Program-made: the position numbers and the translations under genes
Origin: Epiperipatus broadwayi
Taxonomy: Eukaryota; Onychophora; Udeonychophora; Euonychophora; Peripatidae
Assembly: GCA_028023455.1 (NCBI GenBank)
Contig: JAQFVV010012397.1
Location: forward strand, 2,967,501 to 3,031,500
Direction of reading: 5' to 3'
DNA: 64,000 nucleotides
The notes under the pieces: model-generated
The model's input: the letters and a program-made list of their open reading frames with translations, nothing else
Told to the model about the DNA's origin: nothing
Database searches by the model: none
Part shown: positions 1-13,745 of the stretch, piece after piece
Layout: the number at the start of each line of letters is the position of its first letter
Numbering within the stretch: position 1 is the stretch's first letter

Positions 1-809
1 GTAAGAGGCAGAAAAACATTGCATTACATTATTTATAAATATACATATACATGTGAGCTAAGAACACACTATATGATAGGAATTTGCATCTATCATGTAA
101 TACTGTAAAGGTACTAAGCATAAGAGGGACTGGCAATCACAAACAGTATCATCTAAGACGTGCAAGAAAAAAGCAGATGATATACAGTAGAAATGTTCAT
201 CTACTGCATACTAATTGCTATAAGTAAAATAACGAATTGCAAGTGACTGGCAATCCCAATAGTATAACAATCATTTATGAATAAATAAAATACATACAAA
301 TGAATCTTATATATAAACAAACAACCCAAAATGAAGTTATAGCAGTTCCCTTACATTAATACATCCAATTATTTTTCCCCAAACCTGGAAAGTAGTTGCT
401 TACAATGGTAAACTATTAATAGATAATAATAATAAAAAAAACAGTCATAATTTATTCTGTCTAAGCAGTCTGTTTTGTATCCCATCTAGAATTCATCAAG
501 CTACATTATTATTTTGAAAACTTTTTATATTTACAGATATTCGAAAATGACTTGTTAAAAATACTTTCTTTAAAAGTATGGCCAAGGTTTGTGATAAAGA
601 ATAAAAATTAATTGCTCTCTATAAAAAAATTACTCTTCTTTTAGATTTCTGCTGACTGAATTGTGGCATGATTTAATAAAATGAAATAGAAATCCCTTGT
701 TGCTTCAAAATAATTTATTAGTATAATATTATTATATTAGCAATTATTACATTCTTACACATAGTTTTACTTTGATTGTCCAGGCTGAACATGTTATCTT
801 GCTGTTTTA
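1..809. other. AT-rich non-coding DNA, no gene seen
   Basis: Low-complexity AT-rich sequence with many short A and T runs. I see no open frame with protein-like composition, no RNA gene and no clear repeat boundary. It is upstream of the only host gene start in the window. Confidence 0.6.
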
Positions 810-1930
810 CAAAGTTTAACCAGCGATTTTTCTATGTATATATAGATACATCTATGGTGTCTGAGAGGTTGAAATCGCAGTGGGCATCATCATCCCTGGT
901 TTAAATGTTTAAATATACATTCTTAGATCATGTGTTATAGAAAGCTTAACTCACGATTCTACAAAGTGTATATTGACAGATCTATGGTAACAGAGATTGA
1001 AATCACAATGGACAACAACATCAACACTACCCAGAGGAGGTGATAAAACCAGTGGCAGCACAGGTCCGCTCATGCCCTCATCCCAGAGACATCTGATAAT
1101 TCCCTAGGAGTTAGGCCCTGGGTACCACATAGCCACTTGACCCCCCAGGGAGTAGAGATGTGAGAACTGTAGTCTCAATCGAAGGTTTTTGTTGATTTAC
1201 ATAATTTCTTTGCAGTTCACCTGGTTTAAATCCCTGAATTTACAATATAGTTTAATTCATGATTTTACTAAGTGTATATTGATACATCAGCACTGATACC
1301 CTCATCTCAGAGGAATGCTCAATCCCTGGGATTCAGGCTCTGGGGCCACCCGACCCATTGACCCCCAAATTCAGGGAGCAAAGACACATGAACTTGCAGT
1401 CTCAATCTAAAAAATTGTTGATTTACATAATGTGGCTGTAGATGACCTTAGATTTTCAATGGCTAGTTACATATTGTATTATAAAACTTCAAACCACCAT
1501 GGCCAGCATCATGTCCACTATCCAGAGAGAAGATCTACATCAATATCAATCCCAGAACAGCCCCTGGATGCAGAGACTCTAGGATTGAAGCCACAGGGAC
1601 CCTCCCTACCATTAGACTCCCATCTCCAGACAGAAAAGATGAGAGAACCAGTAGTAGCCTGAATCAAGCAATAATTTTGCTGTAGTTGTGCCTAGATTTT
1701 CAATGGCTGGCATATGGTTTTCTCCTGCTTTCTCAAATCAAAGTCTTTAGTATATATCCCAGAAATTTCATGCTTGCATTATGTTCTATATACAGATCAC
1801 AGCTCAGTTCTAGAAAATGGTTATTTCTTTTTGAATCAAGAGCTTTAGTATATATCTTAGTAATTACATGTTTTAATTATGTACTATATATTCATCGATT
1901 CATAGTTCCACAGGGCATTTGTTGATATAT
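810..1930. repeat. Diverged direct-repeat block of higher GC content
   Basis: Related blocks recur in the same orientation. A core containing 'aagtgtatattgatacatc' or close variants occurs near 850, 965 and 1268. A 'ggtttaaat' segment, a 'cagtctcaatc' segment (1171 and 1398) and 'tagattttcaatggctgg' variants (1450 and 1692) also repeat. Unit boundaries are blurred by divergence. The block is clearly less AT-rich than its surroundings. Open frames here (for example 1432-1662) have no recognisable protein and I treat them as chance. Confidence 0.45.
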
Positions 1931-2037
1931 ATATATATATATAATATGTTGTAGAGATCAAAATGTCAGATTTTATTTTGTTCATAATATACTGTTGCAT
2001 TAATCTAAGAGATGATCAAATATTGTATATGTTCCAA

Positions 2038-2870
2038 AGTTACAATTAAGAATGATTGGTAAAGTCTACAATTTTCAATATGAATAGTATTTTAGAGTTA
2101 TAATAGAGAATCTCCAATTTAGTATTGGTGAATGAAAATTAAAAAAATCTGAATAAAGCATTTGAACAATTCACTGCTAATAAAAATAGGTAAAGTGAGC
2201 TTCTTAGAGTAAATCATCTTAGTTTCAACAGCCAAGATTTCCTTTGTTGAATAAATTCTCTGATTAATAACATGAGCATTTAAATCATAATGAAAAACGT
2301 TATTTTTTTTTTTTAATGATTGAGATAGTCAGCATTCAAAATGATCCTCACAACACCCCCTTCCAGTCCTTTCTTCCCTTTAGAGTTGGGAAGTTAGGTC
2401 TCTAGGAACCACCACCCCCAACAGCTAGACCTCTCACTCATTCAGCAAAATTAAAATTAAGGGTGATTTATAAAAGTTTAGAATTGCAATATGAATAGCA
2501 TTTTAAAGGTATAATATGGAATTTTTAATTTAGGAGCAGTAAATACCCCCCCCCCCAATCTGAATAAAGCATTTGAATACCACACTGTTCATAAAATTAG
2601 ATAAAGTGAGCCTCTTGGAGTAAATGAATTTAGTTTCAACTGCACTAAGCAAGGATTTCCTTTGTTAAATAAAATCTCTGATTTATAAGCATTTAAATCA
2701 CAATGAAAAACATTATTATTACTTTCTAATGTGTGAGGCAGTAAATATTAGCAACAATCCCTATAGCACCTCCTCCAGTCCTGATTCCCTTAAGAGCTGG
2801 GGAATAGGTCTCTAGGGACCCTCCTATCAACTAGACCCTCTCCCTCAGTCAGCAAAATTGATTAAACAAG
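2038..2870. repeat. Two-copy diverged tandem repeat, unit about 415 bp
   Basis: The first copy starts near 2040 and the second near 2454. Matching landmarks run in the same order: 'aatctgaataaagcatttga' (near 2147 and 2559), 'ggatttcctttgtt', 'gcatttaaatca', a C-rich 'ctccagtcct' segment, 'aggtctctaggaacc/aggtctctagggacc', and 'cagcaaaattaa/gatt' at the end. The identity of the repeat is unknown. No coding potential is evident. Confidence 0.7.
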
Positions 2871-3040
2871 ATTTTTCTTCAAAACTAAAATCTCTATGGA
2901 AATCCCTTATCATAATAGTTTATAAACAGATTTACAAAATCAATAATAGCAATAATTTAGAAAATACTTTCAGGATAATTGAGATAAATACTTAATATTA
3001 GTAATAGACATTTATAATAAAATAGTTTTAAAGTTCATAT

Positions 3041-3330
3041 CTATTTCCTTTCATCACTAAGAGTTTGACCTTGGACTTCAGGTATACTTTTAGCAACCAT
3101 AGCTATGGCAGTGGTAGTTTTAATCATATTGTTCTTAATTCCATAGGAAGCATCAGATGGTAGTTTACCAGTTGATTGACAACTAGTTTCTTCGCATAGC
3201 AGAAGACACTCCTTAAAATGTTTCTACATTAGCTGACAACTCCTTTCCATACTTTCTTGTAGACTTTTAGCCTACACTCTGCAATCAGAGTGAAGCAGAT
3301 GGCAACTTCTCTATTCTTCCATTGTATTTT
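3041..3330 (-). pseudogene. Possible decayed coding fragment, unidentified
   Basis: On the minus strand a frame of about 60 codons is open from about 3230 to a TAG at 3041-3043. Its composition is protein-like, with residues such as CEETSCQSTGKLPSD and SIPEVQGQTLSDERK. It has no start codon of its own. A second minus-strand frame just upstream (about 3240-3320) continues in similar style after a frame change. This could be the remnant of an old retrocopy or mobile-element protein, or chance in AT-rich DNA. I do not recognise the protein. The + strand open frame over 3322-3612 is likewise unrecognised. Confidence 0.2.
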
Positions 3331-3920
3331 TCAATACCAAGTACAATAAGTATACTGAGAGCACAATCAAGAAAGATCAATGCAATAAAATCAATCAAAG
3401 TAATTGAGCACAATGAATTTAAAACATTATTTCTAGTTCCTAAAACAGGATCCATTGTTGGTCATTTCACCCCATTTATCTATCAGTCATGGATAACTCC
3501 TGAACTCCATTTTGATCCACAGCTTATTTGTCCAATCACCACATTTACAAAATTTTATCTATCTTTGAAGGGGATTACTAGTCTAAATTACATCAAATAC
3601 TTATTTCCTTAATTAATTAATCTGTTTATAAGAACTTTAATTACATTTTCTAAGACAATGCCATTTCCATTTTATAATTGTTAATAATAATAATAATAGT
3701 CTCGCAGCAAATGATGATTTTAACGGATCGTTGTTTACAGAGATCTTAGGAGTTTAACCAAAGAAAACACTAAAACCAACACATCTTTGGCTTGCAGTTA
3801 TATATATATGAACAGTAAGTATTGGACAATCCAAATTAATTTGTATTTTAACTAAATAGATTTTTTTATGAATTGTTTTGTTAAAAATAATATTCGTTGC
3901 TCAACGTAAAAAGCATTACA

Positions 3921-5534
3921 ATGGCGACGCCCCTGTCATGTGACCAGCAGAACGGCGCCAATATGCTATCCAAGCCTATGCAAATTACAGGTGAAGCAAA
4001 AACATATGCCAACGTAGCTAAAAATAATTTACAGGAAAATAATTTCTCTTCGGAAAAAAATAATTTACAACAAAAAGAACACAATCAAGTTCCAATTTTA
4101 GAAAAAAATAAAGTTTTCCATCGCTTCCGAAAAATAAATACTAATGATATTTTGCAGCTAGATATACAAACGCAAGAAAATCAATGCCCCCCTACCGCCC
4201 AGTGGAATAATGAGGATTTGAAAATAATATGTGAACAGTTTAATAGTACGATCCCACGTGGCCTTCATACGTCTTTCAAAAGATTTTTTTCTCCTCGTTC
4301 AATAATATTATCAGCTACAGATGCAAATTTATCGCTATATAAATTTCCTAGAAATTTACTTTATGAAGCAATAACACTACACGGACTTTGGGATAGCATA
4401 CTAAGGATTGCTGACCATCCTAACTCAAGGTATTTAATCCTCGAATTTTACCAAGAAAGCCAAAAAACCCGGTTTCAAACCACCATTAAAACTTTAGGCA
4501 ACTATGCACTCATTGCAGTAGATCCAGATCAACATAACCAGATTACTGGCATAATCAAGAATGCATACCTTGGATATGACATCAAAATCTTTCAGAAAAT
4601 GATGCAGCCATTTGGAAAAGTCACAGCATTCAACCCAATTTATCTGAAAGATACGCCAGTGCTTGTATACAGCAATAGCTTTGACTTCAAGCTGAGATTG
4701 CATCCAGAAATAGATCCAAACAATATTCCTACACAATTTGCAGATCAGGAAGCCATGCTGAGCCTCTTCATAAGAGGGCTTAAACCCATATGCTACACAT
4801 GCGGGAAGTGAGGCCACTTGGCAACGCAATGTGACACCAAAAAGAATCCACAATCGCAAAAAACAAATAGAGTGGCCATCCAAACACATACTGAAGACAG
4901 CAACCATATATATAATGATAGCATAAATCCAAATATGTACAACAATATGCAAACAACTTCTCCACCTGAAGAAACACTCTCACTCCCTCTCATTAATCAA
5001 AATTCCAATGAGGAAAATAAAAACACAGATGAACTAAACAGCGACCATCTGAAAAAACAATGTGATAACAGAAAGAGTCTACAATCACAGCAAACAAATA
5101 ATCAGCTCAACCACACACAAACAAAAGATATCAGCCACACTAACATAGTCAAGATAAATTCAGATATGAATAACCAGATGCAAACAACTTCTTCATCTAA
5201 AGAAGATCAAACTACAAAAAACCAAGACAACAGTATAAATGAACCAAACAGAATGCAGCACTTAAATCCAAATGTCACACAAGCAATTCAAAATAACACA
5301 AGCAACTGTCAAAACATACAATGCACGAATGATTCAAATATTAACCCAACTGAAATATCACAAAGCAATTACAGTGAAACACAAAGTACCAATAGAACAA
5401 ACATCACACACACAATAAAAAATAACACATCAACATATATCATGGAAGCAATTATGCCATGCCTTCCACAAATTGAAGTAAATACAATAGAAAAAAAAAG
5501 GGCCAGGTCGCCCAAAAAGAAGCAAAAACAATAA
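3921..5534 (+). pseudogene. LINE ORF1 (gag-like, CCHC knuckle) with internal stop
   Basis: The frame is open from 3897, but the ATG at 3921 has the better context (acaATGG) and is my preferred start; it lies eight codons into the open frame. The first 300 residues are a basic, gag-like nucleic-acid-binding region ending in a CX2CX4HX4C zinc knuckle. A TGA at 4809-4811 falls inside that knuckle, between its second Cys and the His. The same frame continues to the stop at 5532-5534. The stop is best read as a point mutation; a C-to-T change at a CpG would explain it. The downstream half is rich in Asn, Gln and Thr and carries a 77-codon internal duplication: the end of the knuckle at 4815 is echoed at 5046. 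It ends in a short basic tail. Confidence 0.8.
4815..5270 (+). repeat. Internal 231-bp tandem duplication in LINE ORF1
   Basis: The segment beginning with the His of the zinc knuckle (4815) repeats in frame from 5046, a spacing of exactly 77 codons. Parallel landmarks are HLATQCD/HLKKQCD, PQSQKTN/LQSQQTN and NNMQTTS/NQMQTTS. The copies are diverged, so this is an old family feature rather than a recent accident. Confidence 0.65.
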
Positions 5535-5744
5535 AAAACCAAAAACAGAAGAGGACAACAACTCACAAACAGAAGAGTACAACACCGCATCATCATTAAC
5601 CAGAATTCAAATGGATGACTGGTCACCAATGGACATCACTTCTATCTAACCAACCAATTAAAACTCCAACAATGTACAGCTCATACAATGAAAACCAGTC
5701 ACTAACATATTTTGAAATGTGAACAATCCCAAAATACAACCATA

Positions 5745-8700
5745 ATGAAAGTCAAAATAACAGCTTTTAATGTGCGGGGTTTGAACTCGGCAAACAAACT
5801 GCATCAACTTAGAGAATGGACCAAAATCACACAGACACATATATTGGGACTTCTGGAAACAAAAATATATAGTGGATCACAGATTGACCCAACAGTGCAT
5901 CTTCGCACTGAAGGCTTCTTTGCATTCTCCAGGGACATGTCATCACCTGCGGGTGGAACTGGCCTACTAATAACCCCAGCTTGCCCATTCACATCATTCA
6001 GAATCATATATATCGATGCAAACTTGTTGATAGCTACATTTCATCACCATGCAAACACTCTCAATATAGTTTTCACCTACATCCCACCTGGAAACGTCAT
6101 CATATCAAACATAATACTCACCATCAATTCACTGCTAGCATCAACTCCTTACCCAACTATCATCATGGGAGATTTTAACATGAAATACACAGATTTCATC
6201 TCAAAATGGCTGCATCAAATTGCAATACCACTCATGAGTGCTGAAGGTTTTTTACCACCAAACACAGTAACATTCCATAATAACCGACACACATCTTTAA
6301 TTGACCTTTGCTTCTATTCACCAATGCTGCATCATTACTTCAGCCTCAAGCTCAATCCATCCCCATTCTCAGATCACTCTGCTCAAACTGCAACACTTGA
6401 TCTAACTGAAATTCAGCCAACTACACTACCACTTGGGAAAACAATGAGAATTCTAATACCAGCATCCACTCCAGAATCCCTTTTTTCTGAAACATATATT
6501 ATGCTCCATAAACTTGCAGGACTACAACTAAGTGCTGTGCAGAGATATCAGGCATACATAAATATACTTTCATTCAATATTGACCATGTCACCAAAAAAA
6601 AACCTCCACCCTCCAGGCTATTAGCTCTGGCAGATGAACTTCACAAGAGGATAACAATGTCTAAACCTACTCAAAATACATATCAGCATATATATAAGCT
6701 CACCCAGGCATATAACAGCACATGTGCAGCACTTAAAGACTATTTAGCGATAAAAAAAAGCAAAATCTGCCTCAGTCAACAACATACATGGACTAGAGGC
6801 TACATCAGATGGGCCATGGGTTTTCCCTCCACCATTAGAGTACCTATGGCACTTCAAATTGGAGCAACTATACATGCAGCACATAACATGATTGAACCTA
6901 TTTATAAGCATTTCAAACAGAATCTTCAGACACATCAACTCTTCAACCCACCCCCCGATTATTTTGGATCAACAAATACACCATTTATCATTAATGAATT
7001 TGCTTTGAAGCTTGCCACTCTGCCCAATGCCTGTTCAACCCACCCCCCGATTATTTTGGATCACCTGAAACAAATACACCATTTACCATTAATGAATTTG
7101 CTTTGAAGCTTGCCACTCTGCCCAATGCCTGTCATCCAGGCACTCATGGCGTACCAAAATTTGTGTACGAACACCTTAGCCATACAACTAATCAAGTATT
7201 ATGTAATCTTGCAAACTATCTCTCACAAAAAATATACAACATTGAAAATCTTTATCCAATTGCAATAGTACCATTTAATAAGAAACCAGCTCCAATAACC
7301 ACCCTTAATAATATTAAGCCTATCTCCATGTGCCCAATAGCCATCAAGATCATTGAGAAAGTCATTAAAGACAGGATTGAATCATATCTGCTCCCATTGA
7401 TTTCACCATATCAGTTTGCAAGAAAGCAATCATCTACAGGACAGGCAGCACTTCTTTTCAAAGCTGTATTGGGATCGGTGCGAGGCCGGAAAAAATACAG
7501 CCCAGTTGCAGTTCAAATAGACATTGAATCAGCTTTTGATTCTGTGGCAATCGAGATATTAATTAAAATGTTGGCTGCCACTGCAATACCTCGCACTATT
7601 TTATATGTTATAACCAACTTGTTGTTAAATCGGGATATACATATTACACTCAGTGGCAAAAATTCTGAATCTTTTACTCCAACACAATCAATCTCACAAG
7701 GATCCCCCCTGAGTGCTTTACTTTTCACCTTTTACATCAACCCTCTATTAATAAAAATCCAGCAAACATTCATTGGCATCCAAATACCAAACACATCTCA
7801 GCAGGTAACATGTATCGCTTATATGGATGATATAACTGTCTTCCTCCCATCTAAAAAACACCTACCAGCCTTGCATACAATACTACAAGAATTTGCAGCT
7901 ACACACAAACTCAGGGTCAATCTAAATAAGACGGCAGTTTGGTCTCTTTATAATGCAAAGCAGTACATGGGCATGTATGGGGGAAAGCCATCTGCTTTCT
8001 TGGGATTTCCCTTTTATATGAGTGCAAGTGCAATGAGGGTCAAGATCCAGAACAAACTCAAAGAAGAAACAGAGCGAATTACTACTTCTCTCTCAAAGGC
8101 ATATCTTTCAATATACTCCAAGATCCAGCTATTTAACCAGCTAGCCATAACAAAAATCACCTATTACTCACCCATTATCACATTTTCTAAAGGTTTTATT
8201 AACAAAATCTCTTCTCTCTGTAATAAGCTCTTGTGGCAGAGAAAGACTGTGTCAATATCTGCAAAACAACTTACCAGACCACCTATTCACAATGGACTAG
8301 GACTTCATAGTATTTATATTTTCCATCTACAGAAGGCCACAAACTTAATAACATCCACAGTCAAACACTTTCCAATGCTTGAATGCCTACTTCAAATAAC
8401 ACCAACAGATAGACCACCCCCTGCTTATGACCAACTAGCATCAATGATCAATCATATAAAAACCACAGCTCCACAGATATCTCTTCAGACAATATACAAG
8501 CATTCATACTGGCAAATTTATTCATTAATCCATCCAAATCCAACCCATGACACCAATCTGACAATGCTGAAAATCAATAATCTACAATTACTCCGTAAGT
8601 TTAAAAAATGGTCACTGGAGCCAAAGTATTTTGATTTTTTGCTGAGACTAAACCTACAAGCACTGCGTCTGACATATTTTCTGAGATATCGGAGACTATA

Positions 8701-9073
8701 CACTAACATTGATCCTTTTTGTCCCCTGTGTCACAGGGCTGAAGAAACACAGGAACATCTATTCTATCTTTGTCCGGCACTAGACAGAATTCGAGTTATT
8801 ATGATAGGAGCATATAGACAATCTAACACAACCCTTCAAACAATCATTAATTCATATTGCAAAGGCTCTATTCCATCAGTCCGTGCAGCCACTTTTATGC
8901 TTTATGCATACTGGTGCACTAGATGCACATTCACTCTAGGTAACAACACAAGGCGACATCCATCAACTTTCAATATCAAACTGGCAAAACTACGAGCCAG
9001 AGACAATAAAATTGCACATCCAGACATCTATGCAGCAACCTGGTCACTGATAACACAACAATCAAACCTCTAA
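5745..9073 (+). pseudogene. LINE ORF2: AP endonuclease plus reverse transcriptase, frameshifted
   Basis: The open frame begins at 5712; the ATG at 5745 sits right before the endonuclease fold. The AP endonuclease covers roughly the first 215 residues: FNVRGLN, LLETK (catalytic Glu), GGTGLLI, GDFN, IDL and SDH in the expected order. The reverse transcriptase lies in the second frame (from about 7103): QIDIESAFD (first catalytic Asp), ISQGSPLS and AYMDD (catalytic pair, codons near 7820). A C-terminal CX2CX8HX4C motif lies near 8720-8773. Together these nick the target and copy the RNA into DNA (target-primed reverse transcription). The frame changes at a 92/98-bp tandem duplication around 6942-7131. 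No RNase H motif follows the CCHC. ORF1 ends about 180 bp upstream. Confidence 0.9.
6942..7131 (+). repeat. Tandem duplication that breaks LINE ORF2
   Basis: Units 6942-7033 (92 bp) and 7034-7131 (98 bp) are nearly identical; the second carries 6 extra bases after 'ggatca'. The added length is not a multiple of three and changes the reading frame between the endonuclease and reverse transcriptase parts. The high similarity of the copies points to a recent event. Confidence 0.9.
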
Positions 9074-9883
<810 letters not shown>

Positions 9884-11229
9884 TAACATACTTTTAAAAT
9901 AAACTTATAATTAATAATACCATATACTTTTATCTGTGCATATAAATTATATATATATATATAATTTTTATTTATTAAAATTGCTGAAATTATTTAATTT
10001 AAAACTTCCTTTGAATATTTAAGTTACAGATACAAAGCATATATAAATCTTGCTTCAATATATACACATTACAGTTTGGTCTGTAAAAATATGTAGAATA
10101 TAGTAATGCCTGCAGAGTGGATAAAATATTTTCAAATAATAGTTTTATAGTAAATGTTAAGTTCTACAAAATAAATTTTACAGAATACCAACCTTATATA
10201 TAATCAATTTGAAGTAATTATATCATTATAATAAAATATATTTTAACTTGATAAATGTAGTAGCAGCACATTGGAATCTATATTACACTTCAAATCAATT
10301 CATTTATGTTAAAGGTTCTTGAAGATTCTCCACCCTTATACCTAAGCAGTTAAAGCATTTGACTTTTATTCAATATTAATTGCAAACAATTTTTTAAATA
10401 AATTTCTTTCAAAATATTAAGATTTGGGATCATTCTTTAAATTAAAAAAGTATATCAGAAATATGCTGCAAATAAAGAAAGTTGTTGTATCTTAATAAAT
10501 AAGTTCAGATTAAAAACTCTTTTAACCATTGTCATGTCATTAATTGCCTATAATTCTGTTTTAAAAATGATTATCATAAAATGAAAAATAACGTCTAAAA
10601 ATTACATCAACTTTCATGTAGTCTTCCTTTTTCCACCATCAATAATAACATTTATTTTTATATTATCACAAGAAAGGTATACAATATAAAGAAATAAATA
10701 CTGATGGACAACCAGATAATTTCAAACATTACTACAAATCCTTTTGATCAGTTGAGTCAAGTTTTGATCAAATTAATAAAAGCAATATATAAATCAATTT
10801 TTTTTTTCATATGATAAATTTCTTGTTTTGCTTTCCAACAAAAATCATTCTCAGAAATTAAACTGGAACTTTGGTATCCTTTCATCTACTTCTGAAAGCA
10901 ATTAATTAAAAAAAATCCTTAAAAAATTAGTTTTTCTACAGTATATAGTAATTATATCTCATGATAATTACTGCAATCTTTTCTATCTTTTATTTTGCTG
11001 CAGCATCTTTAAAATTCAAGTGATTACAATGGCATATACATGTATCGGCAGTATATAAATATATTCAAGTTATTACCGTATATTTTTTCCCATACCGACA
11101 TATAGGTAATTTAAACTTTTGTTTGGATACACAAGGTATATAAAATAAAACATTAATATAATTTTTACCACTTATTCTCCAAATGCACAAGATTCTGCCA
11201 AGTTCACCTAAAAGTGAAAGGTCAAGTAA
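9884..11229. other. AT-rich spacer, no gene seen
   Basis: AT-rich sequence with an (AT)n run near 9947. The minus-strand open frame 11065-11262 has no recognised motif. It starts near an ETS-like 'cggaagt' (minus strand), so a divergent transcript cannot be excluded, but nothing positive supports one. Confidence 0.5.
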
Positions 11230-11590
11230 ATAATAAATACTTCCGCATTTGCCCTCTTTCAACGGAAATAAGTCATTTTATTACTAACTTCATTTTTTTT
11301 TTTTTTTGTATTCCTGCGCGTTCGTGCACAAAGGATTCACTTTCTAATAATGATTTGATATTGTTATTATATACTATTCTTGTATTAAAGTAGTCATTGT
11401 TGTTATTTTAGAATATAATTCTTAAAATTATTGATTCATTAAATTTATTTTTAAAAATATTTTCTTTAGTTGATAGGTAATACGGTCTGGTGGCCGCCAG
11501 CCGGGGGTTCGCCATTTTGTAGTTGAACGGGATTTTGTAATTTCCTTATTTATTTTAAAATAACTAAATACCTATATTTAAATAATAAAT
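11230..11590 (+). promoter_or_regulatory. Promoter and 5' UTR region of the SMAP-type gene
   Basis: This stretch before the start codon holds the only CpG-containing, less AT-rich island nearby (about 11485-11535). It includes 'gccattttg' at 11511-11519, the reverse complement of the core of a YY1-type element often found at animal transcription starts. An ETS-like 'cggaagt' on the minus strand lies near 11240. No TATA box is evident. The transcription start cannot be placed from sequence alone. Confidence 0.45.
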
Positions 11591-11708
11591 ATGGCTACAC
11601 GTTCAGAAAAAGACAAACAAAAACAATTACAAGAAAAACATCAGGCGATTCTCAATCAAATGCTTCGTGATGAAGATAACAAGTATTGTGTGGATTGTGA
11701 TGCTAAAG
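11591..11708 (+). CDS. SMAP1: First coding exon of a SMAP1/2-type ArfGAP
   Basis: The ATG at 11591 opens 39 codons plus one base, followed by a consensus donor (AAAG/GTAGGT at 11708/11709, phase 1). The peptide begins MATRSEKDK and ends in DEDNKYCVDCDAK. This is the conserved N-terminus of the SMAP1/2 subfamily of Arf GTPase-activating proteins, and CVDC is the first half of the ArfGAP zinc finger (CX2CX16CX2C). In animals these proteins stimulate GTP hydrolysis on Arf proteins (Arf6 for SMAP1, Arf1 for SMAP2) and bind clathrin during endocytosis and endosome-Golgi traffic. The exon stops before the catalytic Arg and second Cys pair, which must lie in later exons. I found no such exon in the window, so intron 1 probably exceeds 52 kb. 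SMAP1 versus SMAP2 cannot be decided; many invertebrates have a single gene. Confidence 0.85.
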
Positions 11709-13561
11709 GTAGGTTACCTTTTGATATTAAAGCTTTTTAAAACGTTGAAGTACATAAATATTGCATGCCATATAATGTTACTTTCTCAACATATTTATAT
11801 ATCTTTTATAATATTGATTAAATTAATGTGTTAATGCTAGGATTACGTATCTGCTATTTACGTTATTGTTTTTTTTTTTAAAAGAAAATGTTTATATATA
11901 AAACTTTGTAAGATTATTAAAATTTGTTATTAATGTACATTGATTATCGCACACCTACTCGGGAAAAGGAAATCGGTGCTTCCGTTTTTTAAAGACTTTA
12001 AAATAATTGTACACTGATCTATTTGCAAGTTATTATCGATGCAATTCGTTTGGAAAAGACTTAAGTATTATTATTCGCTACGCTATATACATAAATTTTA
12101 TTTTGCCCTGATTTTCCTACTCCGTTTTTTTTGTTTTTCTTTCGAATTGTTTTTTAATATTGTATTGTTATATTAATTCAGTTATTTATTGCTAGAGTTG
12201 TGATGACAAATTAACTTGTTATAATTATGTATGAGATGCATTAAATTATTTTATATTTTCCGGTAGGAGTGGTATAATGATGTAGATTTTTATTTAAAAT
12301 AAACTTTACATTTAGGCAATTCCAAAGAATGAATTTAGCAAAACTGTTTATATAATATATTTGTACTTATTTTTAAAAAAATCGAAGATATAGGTTGTGA
12401 ATAATGGGAAATAAATTGAAAATTTAATTAGAAATTGAGGGTGGTGAAGAGTATTGAAGATATTTTTTTAAAAAATAAGAATTAAATGTAAGTAATACTT
12501 TTCATCTGCGAAGAGTGAGAAAAAGTTATATCTAATGAAAATTTTAACCCAAGAGGGAAGAACAGTAGCAGAAAATGGAATATTAGCAAATAAAATGTAC
12601 AAGACATTATAATAGATTGTAGCAATTTTTTTTATTATCAAAGACAGATTCCTATTAATCTAAATATTGTTATTTTTAAAAAATAATGATAAAAATGGGG
12701 GGGAAAAAACGATACCATTAGAATCACTGCCCTCAATATTTCCAATTAAAATTTAACATAGAATGTTTCAAATACTAAGAAAAATAATAATATACTGTTG
12801 GAGTTTTTTTTTTAATTCATGGGCCAAAACGCATTTGCATTAAATACTTATAAGTTACAAAATTTTTTGTTATATAATAATTCTTTATAGCATATTAAAG
12901 AAAATTTAGTTAAATTTATTTTAAAATTTAACAATTTGAAGTCTAATCATATGCAATAAATAAAACATTTAAAATTTAATCTTTTTTCCATAATTTTTGC
13001 ATCATTCGTTTATAGATAGTTATTTAAAGTGATTTAAGGAATCTTGACTTAATATAACTTTATTATTTTTGATGTATACGTGTCTTTTTAATGTCTTGAT
13101 ATTATTATTTTATTTTTTCTTAAGAGTGAAAAAAAACTTATTTACATACTCATATTCTGCCAAACAGAATATATTTTATTTGAAAAATTATTATTTTGGT
13201 GTAAAGACAAATAGAAATAACATGCTGATATTTTATTTTTTAAAATTTTTCTTTCTAAATCATAAACATATTTCTCATATTCTACTCTCCTTTTTTAATT
13301 TGATTTTAATATAAACATTTAGTATGGGTAATTATTAAGCAAAAAATTTTATTGAAGCAATTAACAAGTTTTAAATTAGAAGTGGATACTGAACTTAAAT
13401 GAAGAAAGTCTGTTACACAGAATGAATGAGTAGTATATAAAATAGACAGATGTAGAGTTGTAAATACAATGATTAATTTAAGCATAAGCATGAATCAGTA
13501 TACAAATTTAACAGACATAAAAGTATAGTATATTTCTCTTTAATTAATCATGCTCAATATA

Positions 13562-13745
13562 TTAATTCAATATACTCAAAGACTTAAAATGTATGACTCA
13601 TTTTAGCATACCTCATTTTAATCATAAATAACATTAATTCAATAAGGTTTAAAATACATGATTCATTTTATTATACCTCATTCTAATAGTACATAATATA
13701 TTAATTCAATATATTTAGACTTAAAATATGTGATTCATTTTAAAC
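13562..13745. repeat. About 70-bp tandem repeat, 2.5 copies
   Basis: Units start near 13562, 13634 and 13702. Each contains 'taattcaata', a 'tttaaaata/cttaaaat' segment, 'tgattcatttta' and, in the first two, 'tacctcatt'. The copies are moderately diverged. Confidence 0.65.

Noticed and set aside
11065-11262. Minus-strand 65-codon frame near the SMAP promoter as a divergent gene
   Set aside because: No recognised motif and AT-rich composition; the only support is an ETS-like site. Kept as a note, not called.
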